Assembly: GCF_024978135.1 (NCBI RefSeq)
Contig: NZ_JANTEZ010000006.1
Coordinates: 124,001 to 188,000 of the forward strand
Direction of reading: 5' to 3'
DNA: 64,000 nucleotides
Source of the DNA: Herbiconiux gentiana
GTDB lineage: Bacteria; Actinomycetota; Actinomycetes; Actinomycetales; Microbacteriaceae
Shown: positions 53,389-61,871 of the stretch, one piece after another
Layout: the number at the start of each line of letters is the position of its first letter
Position numbering within the stretch: position 1 is the first letter of the stretch
Translations under genes and position numbers: made by a program
The notes under the pieces: generated by a model
Told to the model about the DNA's origin: nothing
Database searches by the model: none
Seen by the model: the letters and a program-made list of their open reading frames with translations, nothing else

Positions 53389-54126
53389 ATGACTGACCCG
53401 ACAGTCCGAACCGACGAGACCACCCGCGACGTCGAGGACTCGGAGGAGGTGCCGGCGCTCGGCTACACGCTGTGGGCGGTCTTCCGCCGCAACCCCGAGC
53501 GGGCGCTGGTGCTCGACGGCAGCGAGGTTCCGGATGCGGTGGCCGAGCTCGACGCGGCGGTCGCGATGATCGAGGCCGAGGACGTGATGCTCCGCGGCTT
53601 CTACGACGTCTCGGGCCTGCGGGCCGACGCCGACGTAATGGTCTGGTTGCACGGCAGCGTGCCGGAGACCCTGCAGTGGGCCCTGCGTCAGCTGCGTCGC
53701 ACGCAGCTGTTCGCGCCGCTGCTGCCGACCTGGAACGCGATGGGCGTGCACCGCGACGCCGAGTTCTCGTCGAACCACCTGCCCGCCTTCATGCGGGGCA
53801 AGGAGCCGAGGGGCTGGGTCACGGTCTATCCGTTCGTGCGCTCCTACGACTGGTACATCCTGCCCGAGGAGGACCGGCGCGCGATGCTCGCCGACCACGG
53901 CCGCAAGGGCGGCGCGTTCCGCTCGGTGCTCGCCAACACGGTCGCTTCGTTCGCGCTCGGCGACTACGAGTGGATCCTGGCGCTCGAGGACGACGAGCTC
54001 ACCAACCTGGTCGACATGATGCGGGCGCTGCGCCAGACCGAGGCCCGGCGGCACGTGCGCGAAGAGGTGCCGTTCTACACCGGGCGGCGCATCGACGCCG
54101 CCGAGATCGTGGAGGTTCTGCAGTGA
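53389..54126 (+). CDS. hemQ: Coproheme decarboxylase (HemQ/ChdC)
   Basis: 245 aa chlorite-dismutase-fold enzyme converting coproheme to haem b, the last step of the coproporphyrin route. Conserved WAVFRRNPE, GFYDVSGLRADADVMVWLHG, and PFVRSYDWYILPEEDRRAML with the Tyr/Lys-rich active-site stretch, then HGRKGGAFRSVLANTVASFA with the haem-ligand His. ATG 53389 follows GAAGAGGG; GTG 53371 is a weaker alternative. It overlaps hemH by 4 bp (GTGA). Confidence 0.96.
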   Translation: MTDPTVRTDETTRDVEDSEEVPALGYTLWAVFRRNPERALVLDGSEVPDAVAELDAAVAMIEAEDVMLRGFYDVSGLRADADVMVWLHGSVPETLQWALRQLRRTQLFAPLLPTWNAMGVHRDAEFSSNHLPAFMRGKEPRGWVTVYPFVRSYDWYILPEEDRRAMLADHGRKGGAFRSVLANTVASFALGDYEWILALEDDELTNLVDMMRALRQTEARRHVREEVPFYTGRRIDAAEIVEVLQ

Positions 54127-55316
54127 CCGACACCGTCGCGCCGGTCGTGCGCAACGCCAGCCCCGCGGCCGCGGCCGGGCCCGAGCACGTCTCGGAGCCG
54201 ACGGCCTACGACGCCATCCTGCTCGCCTCGTTTGGCGGGCCCGAGGGCCAGGACGACGTCATCCCCTTCCTCCGCAACGTCACCCGCGGCCGGGGCATCC
54301 CCGACGAGCGTCTCGAGGAGGTCGCCCACCACTACCGCGCCTTCGGCGGCGTCAGCCCGATCAACGCGCAGAACCGCCAGCTCAAGGCGGCGCTCGAGGC
54401 CGAGCTCGCCGCCCGGGGCATCGATCTGCCCGTGCTCTGGGGCAACCGCAACTGGGACCCGTACCTCCCCTCGGTGCTGCGAGACGCGGATGCCCGGGGG
54501 CTGCGCACCCTGATCGCCGTCGCCACCAGCGCCTACAGCTCCTACAGCTCGTGCCGTCAGTACCGCGAGGACTTCGCCATGGCGCTCGACGAGACCGGCC
54601 TCGCCTCGACGATGACCATCGACAAGGTGCGGCAGTTCTTCGACCACCCCGGATTCGTGCAGCCGTTCATCGACGGCCTCTCGGCGGCGCTCACCGGCAT
54701 CCGCGAGAAGTTCGACGACATCGACCTGGCGACCGAGGTGGAGGTGCTGTTCAGCACGCACTCGATCCCCACGGCCGACGCCGAGCGCTCGGGGCCGTCG
54801 TTCCGGGAGCTCGGCCCCGAGGGCGCCTACGCCGCCCAGCACAAGGCCGTGGCGGAGGTCGTGCAGCTGGCGGCGACGTCGGGGCTCGAGGGTCAGCCCG
54901 ACGTGCCCTGGCAGCTGGTCTACCAGTCCCGCTCGGGCCCGCCCTCGCAGCCCTGGCTGGAGCCCGACATCAACGACGCGATCGCCGAGCTCCCGGCTCG
55001 GGGCATCCGCGCGGTCGTGATCGTGCCGCTCGGGTTCGTGAGCGACCACATGGAGGTCATGTGGGACCTCGACAACGAGGCGCTGGAGAGCTGCGCCGAG
55101 CACGGCCTGTACGGCGTGCGCACCCCGACGCCCGGGGTCGACCCGGCCTACGTCGCCGGGCTCGTCGACCTCGTCGTCGAGCGCATCGAGGGCACACCGG
55201 CCGGCGAGCGGCCCCACGTCACCGGGCTCGGGCCCTGGTACGACGTGTGTCGCCCTGGGTGCTGCGAGAACGTGCGGCTCGGGTTCAAGCCGGCCGTGTC
55301 GGGGCTCGCACCCTGA
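54123..55316 (+). CDS. hemH: Coproporphyrin ferrochelatase
   Basis: 397 aa. Inserts iron into coproporphyrin III. The start region ILLASFGGPEGQDDVIPFL, metal-site histidine in VLFSTHSIP and glutamate in the DHMEVMWDLD region are visible. Cysteines are placed as in [2Fe-2S] actinobacterial ferrochelatases: one in YSSCRQYRED and a C-terminal CRPGCCEN cluster. GTG 54123 overlaps the hemQ stop. A short Ala/Pro N-terminal extension precedes the domain. Confidence 0.96.
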   Translation: MTDTVAPVVRNASPAAAAGPEHVSEPTAYDAILLASFGGPEGQDDVIPFLRNVTRGRGIPDERLEEVAHHYRAFGGVSPINAQNRQLKAALEAELAARGIDLPVLWGNRNWDPYLPSVLRDADARGLRTLIAVATSAYSSYSSCRQYREDFAMALDETGLASTMTIDKVRQFFDHPGFVQPFIDGLSAALTGIREKFDDIDLATEVEVLFSTHSIPTADAERSGPSFRELGPEGAYAAQHKAVAEVVQLAATSGLEGQPDVPWQLVYQSRSGPPSQPWLEPDINDAIAELPARGIRAVVIVPLGFVSDHMEVMWDLDNEALESCAEHGLYGVRTPTPGVDPAYVAGLVDLVVERIEGTPAGERPHVTGLGPWYDVCRPGCCENVRLGFKPAVSGLAP

Positions 55317-55367
55317 GCGGCGCAGTCGCCGCCGCATCCACAGAGGTCTAGAGGAACAGCAGTCATC

Positions 55368-56348
55368 GTGAACAGGAAGCTTCGGGTCGCCACACGGGGA
55401 AGCGCACTCGCGCGCGCCCAGACGGGGCACGTCGTCGCCGCCCTCGTCGAGGCCACCGGCGTCGAGGTGGAGGCGGTGATCATCACCTCGGAGGGGGACC
55501 GCTCGAAGGAATCGCTCGCGTCGCTGGGCGGCACCGGCGTCTTCGCCAGCGCCCTGCGGGAAGCGCTCGTCGCCGGTGACTGCGACCTGATCGTGCACTC
55601 CTTGAAAGACCTCCCGACCGCCCGCTACGAGGGCCTCGTCATCGGCGCGGTGCCGGTGCGCGAAGACCCGCGCGACGTGCTCTGCGCGCGCGACGGACTG
55701 ACCCTCGAGGAGCTGCCGGAGGGTGCCCGCGTCGGCACCGGGTCACCCCGACGGGTGGCGCAGCTGCTCGCCCTGCGGCCCGATCTCACGGTGGTCGACA
55801 TCCGGGGCAACGTCGACACGCGCCTCGGCCGCGTGCGGGCCGGTGACCTCGACGCGGTGGTGCTGGCGTCAGCGGGGCTCACCAGGCTCGATAGGCTAGA
55901 CGCAGCATCCGAGATCTTCGCCCTCGACCTCTGGCCGACGGCGCCGGGGCAGGGTGCCCTCGCGATCGAGACCCGAGAGGGAGACAGCATTCCCGAGTTG
56001 CTCAGCATCGAACACCCGCCGACGCGCACCGCGGTGCTCGCCGAGCGCTCGGTGCTGGCCGCGCTCGAGGCCGGCTGCGCCGCCCCGATCGGAGCCACGG
56101 CCACCGTCTCGGGCGACGAGCTGACCCTCTCGGCCACCGTCTACCAGGCCGACGGGGCCGTCGAGCTGGGCTGCGAGCGATCGGCCCTGCTGCTCGGCGA
56201 CGACATCCACGTGGCGTCGCTGCTCGGCGAGGCCGTGGCGCGTCAGCTGCTCGACGACGGCGCGGCCGAGCTCGCGCCGGTAGGCCCGTCGGCCGACGGC
56301 GGAGCCGACCCCACCACCTCCGCACGCTGGCCGGGCGGCACCGAATGA
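55368..56348 (+). CDS. hemC: Hydroxymethylbilane synthase (porphobilinogen deaminase)
   Basis: 326 aa. Polymerises four porphobilinogen molecules. N-terminal RKLRVATRGSALARAQTGHV, the central HSLKDLPT catalytic loop, substrate-binding ARVGTGSPRRVAQL, and the cofactor-bearing cysteine in GCAAPIGATA near residue 240. GTG 55368 with AGAGGAA upstream. Overlaps hemD by 4 bp. Confidence 0.97.
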   Translation: MNRKLRVATRGSALARAQTGHVVAALVEATGVEVEAVIITSEGDRSKESLASLGGTGVFASALREALVAGDCDLIVHSLKDLPTARYEGLVIGAVPVREDPRDVLCARDGLTLEELPEGARVGTGSPRRVAQLLALRPDLTVVDIRGNVDTRLGRVRAGDLDAVVLASAGLTRLDRLDAASEIFALDLWPTAPGQGALAIETREGDSIPELLSIEHPPTRTAVLAERSVLAALEAGCAAPIGATATVSGDELTLSATVYQADGAVELGCERSALLLGDDIHVASLLGEAVARQLLDDGAAELAPVGPSADGGADPTTSARWPGGTE

Positions 56349-57136
56349 CGGCCTGGGCGCAGCGCCCGCTCGGCGGCTGGCGCATCCTCGTCCCGCGCGG
56401 AGGCCCGTGGGGTCACGGTGTCGCCGCTGACCTGCGGGCCGTCGGCGCGAAGCCGATCGTCGCGCCCATGATCAACTTCGCCCCCACCGAAGACGACGAG
56501 ACGCTGCAGCAGGCGCTGCGGGCCCTCGCCGCCGGTCGGTTCGACTGGCTCACCATGACGAGCGCCACCACGGTCGACGTGCTCACCGCGCATCAGGCCG
56601 TGGTTCCGCCCGAGACGCACATCGCCGCTGTGGGCGAGACCACGGCGGCCGCGCTGACGGCGGCCGGCTACAAGGTCGACCTGGTGCCGCCGGAGGACAA
56701 CTCGGCCGCCGGCCTGCTGCGTGAGCTCAAGCGCTTCGAGCAGTTCGGGCCCGAACTGAAGGTGCTGACCCTGCGCAGCGACATCGCCAAGCCCGTGCTC
56801 ACCGAGGGGCTGATCGCGCGGGGTCACACGGTGGAGTCCGTGGTGGCGTACCGCACGGTCGGTGTGGCCGTCGATCCGCAGATCCGCACCGACGTCGCCG
56901 AGGGGTCGATCGACGCGATCTTCGTGACCTCGGGGTCGGTGGCGGAGCAGGTGCAGCAGCAGCTCGGGCCGATCCCGTCGTCGACGCTCGTGGCGGCCAT
57001 CGGCCCGCGCACGGCCGAAGACGCGCGGGCCTACGGCCTGCGCGTCGACGTGATCGCGAAGGGGCGCTCGGCCGAGTCGCTCATCAACGCGGTCATCGAG
57101 GTCGCGAAGCAGCGCGCCGACGCCGACGCCGACTGA
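56345..57136 (+). CDS. hemD: Uroporphyrinogen III synthase
   Basis: 263 aa. Closes and inverts ring D to form uroporphyrinogen III. Two HemD lobes: the N-terminal ILVPRGGPWGHGVAADLRAV and DWLTMTSATTVDVL, and the C-terminal IDAIFVTSGSVAEQVQQQL and VAAIGPRTAEDARAYGLRVD. It overlaps hemC by 4 bp. HemD is weakly conserved overall, but position after hemC fixes the call. A palindrome (57165-57214) sits downstream, before the converging AlkB-like gene. Confidence 0.95.
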   Translation: MTAWAQRPLGGWRILVPRGGPWGHGVAADLRAVGAKPIVAPMINFAPTEDDETLQQALRALAAGRFDWLTMTSATTVDVLTAHQAVVPPETHIAAVGETTAAALTAAGYKVDLVPPEDNSAAGLLRELKRFEQFGPELKVLTLRSDIAKPVLTEGLIARGHTVESVVAYRTVGVAVDPQIRTDVAEGSIDAIFVTSGSVAEQVQQQLGPIPSSTLVAAIGPRTAEDARAYGLRVDVIAKGRSAESLINAVIEVAKQRADADAD

Positions 57137-57164
57137 CCCGCCCCCGCGCCGATCTCCCCGTCGG

Positions 57165-57214
57165 GGTCGCGCAAAGTCCCCTTCGCGGTCCAGCCCAGGT
57201 GCATTTGCGCGACC
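57165..57214. repeat. Inverted repeat between hemD and the AlkB-like gene
   Basis: GGTCGCGCAAA (57165-57175) and its exact complement TTTGCGCGACC (57204-57214), 28-bp spacer. It lies in a gap between converging genes and may end transcription from both sides; no T-run. Confidence 0.55.
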
Positions 57215-57230
57215 AGGGTGACGCGGCGCG

Positions 57231-57878
57231 TCAGCGCGGCCAGTCGGGGCGGAACTGCACGCTGATGCGCGGGCCGACCGCCTGCTTCGTCTTGAGGATG
57301 GCGTGCTCGTGGGTGCGCTGGCAGCTGCCGCCCATGACGATGAGGTCGCCGTGCCCGACCGGGAAACGCAGCGTCTCACCCACCGCGCGGCCGTTCACCG
57401 GCTTCGGTCGCACCGACAGCGTGCGCGCGGCGCCCACCGAGAGGATCGCCACCATCGTGTCGCGGTCGATCGTGCGCCCGACGCGATCGCCGTGCCAGGC
57501 CACGCTGTCGTCGCCCGTGCGGTAGAAGCACAGCCCCGCCGTCTCGAACACCTGGCCCGGAGGGCGGCCGTAATGGTCGTTCAGCGCATCCTGTGCCCGG
57601 GTGAGCGCCAGATCGGGATAGACCGAGCCCACCCCGAAGCGCGACACCAGCCGCGGAACGTCGACCACCCGGTCGTACATCTCCCGCCGATCGGCCTGCC
57701 ACGGCACGTCGAGGGCGAGCCGCTCGAACAGCGCGTCGGAGTTCGTGACCCACCCCGGCCGCAGGTCGACCCAGGCCCCGTCGCCGAGCATCGTGCGCTC
57801 GACCGCGCCGCCCAGCGGCTCGAGCCCGGGGTCGGCGTCGAGGTCGTCGAAGAGCGAGGTCTGGAAGTCGATGTTCAT
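57231..57878 (-). CDS. AlkB-type alpha-ketoglutarate-dependent dioxygenase
   Basis: 215 aa Fe(II)/2-oxoglutarate dioxygenase of the AlkB family, which repairs alkylated nucleic acid by oxidative demethylation. Iron ligands H129 and D131 in AWHGDR and H192 in QRTHEHAI; 2-oxoglutarate arginines R204 and R210 in RISVQFRP. The first residues MNIDFQTSLFDD contain QTSLF (6-10), close to the QL(S/D)LF sliding-clamp motif. ATG 57878 with TAGGGT 6 nt upstream. A LexA-like box overlaps the promoter. It stands opposite to the haem genes around it. Confidence 0.92.
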   Translation of the reverse strand: MNIDFQTSLFDDLDADPGLEPLGGAVERTMLGDGAWVDLRPGWVTNSDALFERLALDVPWQADRREMYDRVVDVPRLVSRFGVGSVYPDLALTRAQDALNDHYGRPPGQVFETAGLCFYRTGDDSVAWHGDRVGRTIDRDTMVAILSVGAARTLSVRPKPVNGRAVGETLRFPVGHGDLIVMGGSCQRTHEHAILKTKQAVGPRISVQFRPDWPR

Positions 57879-57884
57879 GCCTCC

Positions 57885-57890
57885 ACCCTA
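57885..57890 (-). promoter_or_regulatory. -10 element of the AlkB-like gene (leaderless candidate)
   Basis: TAGGGT (minus strand), six nucleotides, then ATG 57878. GGAGG is present but only 1 nt from the ATG. Confidence 0.5.
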
Positions 57891-57897
57891 TCGACAT

Positions 57898-57913
57898 TCG
57901 AACATCTGTTCTA
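57898..57913. promoter_or_regulatory. LexA-type SOS box
   Basis: TCGAACATCTGTTCTA matches the actinobacterial LexA consensus TCGAAC-N4-GTTCGA at 11 of 12 fixed positions. It lies just upstream of the -10 of the AlkB-like gene and covers its -35 region (57908-57913), the right place for LexA repression. Confidence 0.7.
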
Positions 57914-57970
57914 GTCCCGCAGGACGCCCCGGCATCGCCCGCGCCCGGCATCGCCCCAGGCGCACCGATC

Positions 57971-57976
57971 TAAGCT
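57971..57976 (+). promoter_or_regulatory. -10 element of hemB (leaderless or very short leader)
   Basis: TAAGCT, seven nucleotides (GGAGGTC), then ATG 57984. The GGAGG could also serve as a ribosome site with short spacing, so leaderless status is uncertain. Confidence 0.4.
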
Positions 57977-57983
57977 GGAGGTC

Positions 57984-58979
57984 ATGACTTCCGGCTCCTT
58001 CCCCGAGATCCGACCGCGCCGGCTGCGCGGCACTCCGGCGCTGCGCCGCCTGGTCGCCGAGACCCGCATCGACCCCGCCCAGCTCGTGCTGCCGCTGTTC
58101 GTGCGCGACGACATCGACGCCCCCGTGCCGCTGAACTCCATGCCCGGCGTGCTGCAGCACACCTTCGAGAGTCTCCGCGGAGCAGTGACCGAAGCGGCCG
58201 AGGTCGGCCTCGGCGGTGTGATGCTCTTCGGTGTGCCCGCCGACGCCGACAAGGATGCGGTCGGCACCGCCGCCACCGACCCCGACGGCGTGCTCAACGC
58301 CGCCACACGCATCGTGGTCGAGGAGGCCGGCGACGCGCTCGTGGTGCAGACCGATCTCTGCCTCGACGAGTTCACCGACCACGGCCACTGCGGCGTGCTG
58401 GATGCCCGGGGAGCCGTCGACAACGACGCCACCCTCGTGCGCTACCGGGACATGGCCCTCGAGCAGGCCCGCGCGGGCAGCCACCTGCTCGGCCTCTCCG
58501 GAATGATGGACGGCCAGGTCGCGGCCGTGCGCGACGCGCTCGACGGCGAGGGCTTCCAGGACGTCGCGATCCTCGCCTACGCGGCGAAGTACGCTTCGGC
58601 GTTCTACGGCCCCTTCCGCGAGGCCGTCGGCTCGACGCTGCGCGGTGACCGCAAGAGCTACCAGCTCGATCCGGCGAACCGCCGCGAGGGCCTCCGCGAG
58701 GCCGTGCTCGACGTCGAGGAGGGCGCCGACATCGTCATGGTCAAGCCCGCCCTGAGCTACCTCGACCTGGTGGCCGACGTCTCCGCCGCGGTGCCCGTGC
58801 CGGTCTGGGCGTACCAGGTGTCGGGGGAGTACGCCATGATCGAGGCGGCGGCCGCCAACGGCTGGATCGACCGGGAGCGGGCGATCCTCGAGTCGCTCAC
58901 GAGCATCCGTCGAGCCGGCGCCGAGGCCGTGCTCACCTACTGGGCGGTCGAGGTCGCCCGAAGCCTGAAGGGCCTGTGA
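57984..58979 (+). CDS. hemB: Delta-aminolevulinic acid dehydratase (porphobilinogen synthase)
   Basis: 331 aa. Condenses two ALA into porphobilinogen. [20 protein letters not shown] at the start, [20 protein letters not shown], the [14 protein letters not shown] block and [15 protein letters not shown] with the two active-site lysines are present. Metal-site residues lie in [17 protein letters not shown]. It overlaps hemL by 1 bp. Expressed divergently from the AlkB-like gene. Confidence 0.97.
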   Translation: MTSGSFPEIRPRRLRGTPALRRLVAETRIDPAQLVLPLFVRDDIDAPVPLNSMPGVLQHTFESLRGAVTEAAEVGLGGVMLFGVPADADKDAVGTAATDPDGVLNAATRIVVEEAGDALVVQTDLCLDEFTDHGHCGVLDARGAVDNDATLVRYRDMALEQARAGSHLLGLSGMMDGQVAAVRDALDGEGFQDVAILAYAAKYASAFYGPFREAVGSTLRGDRKSYQLDPANRREGLREAVLDVEEGADIVMVKPALSYLDLVADVSAAVPVPVWAYQVSGEYAMIEAAAANGWIDRERAILESLTSIRRAGAEAVLTYWAVEVARSLKGL

Positions 58980-60325
58980 TGACCAGCAACGCCACCGAGT
59001 TCGCCCGCGCCCAGCGCTCCATCCCGGGCGGCGTGAACTCCCCGGTGCGCGCCTTCCGCTCGGTCGGCGGCACCCCGCGCTTCATGGTGTCGGCGAAGGG
59101 CCCCTACATCACCGACTCCGAGGGCCGCGAGTACGTCGACCTGGTCTGCTCCTGGGGCCCCGCGGTGCTCGGGCACGCGCATCCCGAGGTCGTCAGGGCG
59201 GTTCAGGATGCGGCGGCCCGCGGTCTCTCGTTCGGAGCCACCACCCCGGCCGAGACCGACCTGGCCGAACTCGTGCGCGCCCGCGTCATCGCCGGTGGTG
59301 TCGCCCCGATCGAGAAGCTGCGGCTCGTCTCGACCGGAACCGAGGCGACCATGACCGCCATCCGCCTCGCCCGCGGGTTCACCGGCCGCGACGTGCTGAT
59401 CAAGTTCGCCGGCCACTACCACGGCCACTCCGACCCGTTGCTGGCCGAGGCCGGCTCCGGGCTCGCCACCCTCGCCCTGCCCGCCTCGGCCGGGGTGCCG
59501 GCCGCGACAGCCGCGCTCACCATCGTGCTGCCGTACAACGACCTCGATGCGGTGCGCGCGGCCTTCGCCGAGTTCGGCCAGCAGGTCGCCGCGATCATCG
59601 TCGAGGCGGCTCCCGCGAACATGGGCGTCGTTCCTCCCGCGCCGGGCTTCAACGCGGCGCTCGCCGACATCGCGCACGAGAACGGTGCGCTGCTGATCGT
59701 CGACGAGGTGCTCACGGGGTTCCGCGTCGGGGCCGCCGGCTGGTGGGGGCTCGAGAACTCCGCCGGGCCCGATGGAGCGGTCGCGCATCCGTACACCCCC
59801 GACCTCGTCACCTTCGGCAAGGTCGTCGGCGGCGGTATGCCGCTCGCGGCGCTCGGCGGGCGGGCCGACGTGATGGACCACCTCGCCCCGCTCGGCCCGG
59901 TCTACCAGGCCGGCACGCTCTCGGGGAACCCGATCGCGGTCGCCGCGGGTCTCACCACGCTGCGCCTGGCCGACGCGGCGGTCTACGAGACGCTCGACGC
60001 CGTCTCGACGACCATCTCCGACGCCGTCTCGGCCGCCTTCTCCGAGGCCGGGGTCGCGCACAGCCTGCAGCGGGCGGGCAGCCTGTTCAGCTTCACCTTC
60101 GGCTCCGACGTCGCCCCGCGCGACTACGCCGACGTGCAGCGTCAGGAGGGCTTCCGCTACGCGCCCTTCTTCCACAGCATGCTCGACGCGGGCGTCTCGC
60201 TGCCGCCGTCGGTCTACGAGGCCTGGTTCGTCTCGGCCGCGCACGACGACCGGGCGATCGGCCGCATCCTGGATGCCCTGCCCGCCGCCGCGCGGGCGGC
60301 CGCCGCTGCGACGCCGGCCGCCTGA
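58979..60325 (+). CDS. hemL: Glutamate-1-semialdehyde 2,1-aminomutase
   Basis: 448 aa PLP enzyme converting glutamate-1-semialdehyde to 5-aminolevulinate. [20 protein letters not shown] start, [32 protein letters not shown], and [20 protein letters not shown] with the PLP lysine. [18 protein letters not shown] completes the site. ATG 58979 overlaps the hemB stop by 1 bp (TGATG), better than GTG 58976. With hemA, this completes ALA synthesis. Confidence 0.97.
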   Translation: MTSNATEFARAQRSIPGGVNSPVRAFRSVGGTPRFMVSAKGPYITDSEGREYVDLVCSWGPAVLGHAHPEVVRAVQDAAARGLSFGATTPAETDLAELVRARVIAGGVAPIEKLRLVSTGTEATMTAIRLARGFTGRDVLIKFAGHYHGHSDPLLAEAGSGLATLALPASAGVPAATAALTIVLPYNDLDAVRAAFAEFGQQVAAIIVEAAPANMGVVPPAPGFNAALADIAHENGALLIVDEVLTGFRVGAAGWWGLENSAGPDGAVAHPYTPDLVTFGKVVGGGMPLAALGGRADVMDHLAPLGPVYQAGTLSGNPIAVAAGLTTLRLADAAVYETLDAVSTTISDAVSAAFSEAGVAHSLQRAGSLFSFTFGSDVAPRDYADVQRQEGFRYAPFFHSMLDAGVSLPPSVYEAWFVSAAHDDRAIGRILDALPAAARAAAAATPAA

Positions 60326-60406
60326 TCGCGATGATCTCTCGAATCGTTACCCCCGACTCGGCGCAGGGCCTCCCGCTCGCCGGGTCGCCCACGGCAGGAT
60401 AGACGC

Positions 60407-60781
60407 ATGGCCGTTCTCTTCGTCCACACCGATCGCCTCGAGATCCGTCTCACCCGGGCCGAGAAGGTGCTGTCGTTCCGCCGCACCGACATCGTGGTGC
60501 CGCTCGACAGCATCCGCTCGGCCGCGCTCACCGACGACCCGTGGGTGTGGGTACGGGGCATCCGCGCGCCCGGGGCGGCCGTGCCGTTGACGCTGGCGGT
60601 CGGCACCTGGAAGTTCCACGACGGCAAGGACTTCCTGCTCGTCAAGGGCACACGCACCTCGGTGGTGATCGACCTCGAGGGCCAGGAGTTCTCGCGGATC
60701 ATCGTGACGACCTCCCACTCGATCCAGCTGCTGCGCGCGCTGCGGCTGCCGCCGCTGGAAGGCACCGAGATCATCGAGTAG
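60407..60781 (+). CDS. Conserved hypothetical protein, PH-like
   Basis: 124 aa, soluble and beta-rich with a C-terminal helix (SHSIQLLRALRLPP). It resembles small actinobacterial PH-like (bacterial pleckstrin-type) proteins: LEIRLTRAEKVLSFRRTDIV and PLTLAVGTWKFHDGKDFLLV strands, then FSRIIVTTSH. No catalytic motif. It is 81 bp after hemL, and its stop is 2 bp from the end of the converging oxidoreductase gene. Function unknown. Confidence 0.72.
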   Translation: MAVLFVHTDRLEIRLTRAEKVLSFRRTDIVVPLDSIRSAALTDDPWVWVRGIRAPGAAVPLTLAVGTWKFHDGKDFLLVKGTRTSVVIDLEGQEFSRIIVTTSHSIQLLRALRLPPLEGTEIIE

Positions 60782-60783
60782 GG

Positions 60784-61791
60784 CTAGGCGCCCACGCGCA
60801 CCACCGTGCGCCCCCGCACCTCGCCCGCGAGGATGCGCTCGGCCACCGCCGGCACGTCCTCGAACCCGACCGTCGTGGTCAGCGAATCGAGCAGCTCCAG
60901 GTCGAGCTCCTCGGCCAGCGCCGCCCACGCCCGCTCCCGCAGCGCCCGCGGCGCCTCCACCGAATTCGCCCCGGTGAGCGTCACCGAGCGCAGGATGAAC
61001 GGCAGCACCGTCGTCGGCAGGTCGGAGCCCTGCGCCAGACCGCAGGCCACCACGGTTCCGCCGTACCGGGTCTGCGCGAGCACGGTCGCCAGGGTGCGGC
61101 TGCCCACGCTGTCGACGGCGCCCGCCCAGGTGGCCTTCTGCAGCGGCCCGCCCTCGTCGTCGGCCAGCACCGAGCGGTCGATCACCCGAGCGGCGCCGAG
61201 CCGGCGCAGGTAGTCGCCCTCGGCCTCGGCGCGACCGCTCGACGCGACCACCGAGTAGCCGCGGCCGGCGAGCAGGGCGATCGCGATCGACCCGACCCCG
61301 CCGGCGGCGCCCGTGACGAGCACCTCCCCGTCATCCGGTTCGACCCCGGCGTCGGCGAGGGCGAGCACGGCGAGCATGCTCGTGAAGCCCGCGGTGCCGA
61401 TCGCGGCGGCCTGCTCGGGGGTGAGGCCCTCGGGCAGGGGCAGCAGAGCATCCGCCCGCACCCGCGCGTGCTCGGCCAGCCCGCCGTGCCGCGTCTCGCC
61501 GAGACCGTCGCCGTTCAGCAGCACGACGTCACCGATCGAGAAGGCGGATGCGCGTGAGGCCGTCACCCGCCCGACCACGTCGATGCCCGGCACGAGCGGG
61601 TACCGGCGCACGATGCCGGGGCGACCGGTGAGGGCCATGCCGTCCTTGTAGTTGACGCTCGTCGCGAGCACCTCGAGGTCGACGGTGCCGGTGGTATCCG
61701 CGCTCTCGTCGTCGCCGAAGATCTCGCTCAGGTCGCGGTCGACGAGTTCGGCCGCCGCACCCTTCTCGGTCACCAGGTAGGCACGGGACAT
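60784..61791 (-). CDS. Zinc-type alcohol dehydrogenase-like oxidoreductase (AcuI/YhdH-like)
   Basis: 335 aa MDR-family reductase. N-terminal substrate domain with TSVNYKDGMALTGRPGIVRRYPLVPGID, the YhdH/AcuI signature, then the NADPH-binding VLVTGAAGGVGSIAIALLAG motif near residue 150. No zinc-binding cysteine set, consistent with quinone-oxidoreductase or acrylyl-CoA reductase types. ATG 61791 with GGAGG 5 nt upstream. Short imperfect GATG-rich repeats (61809-61860) lie upstream. Confidence 0.88.
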   Translation of the reverse strand: MSRAYLVTEKGAAAELVDRDLSEIFGDDESADTTGTVDLEVLATSVNYKDGMALTGRPGIVRRYPLVPGIDVVGRVTASRASAFSIGDVVLLNGDGLGETRHGGLAEHARVRADALLPLPEGLTPEQAAAIGTAGFTSMLAVLALADAGVEPDDGEVLVTGAAGGVGSIAIALLAGRGYSVVASSGRAEAEGDYLRRLGAARVIDRSVLADDEGGPLQKATWAGAVDSVGSRTLATVLAQTRYGGTVVACGLAQGSDLPTTVLPFILRSVTLTGANSVEAPRALRERAWAALAEELDLELLDSLTTTVGFEDVPAVAERILAGEVRGRTVVRVGA

Positions 61792-61871
61792 GATTCCTCC
61801 TCGAATCGGGTGATGATGGGTCGGGATGATGCGTCGGGACGATGGGCCGGGACGCAGTGGCGTCATCCGGG

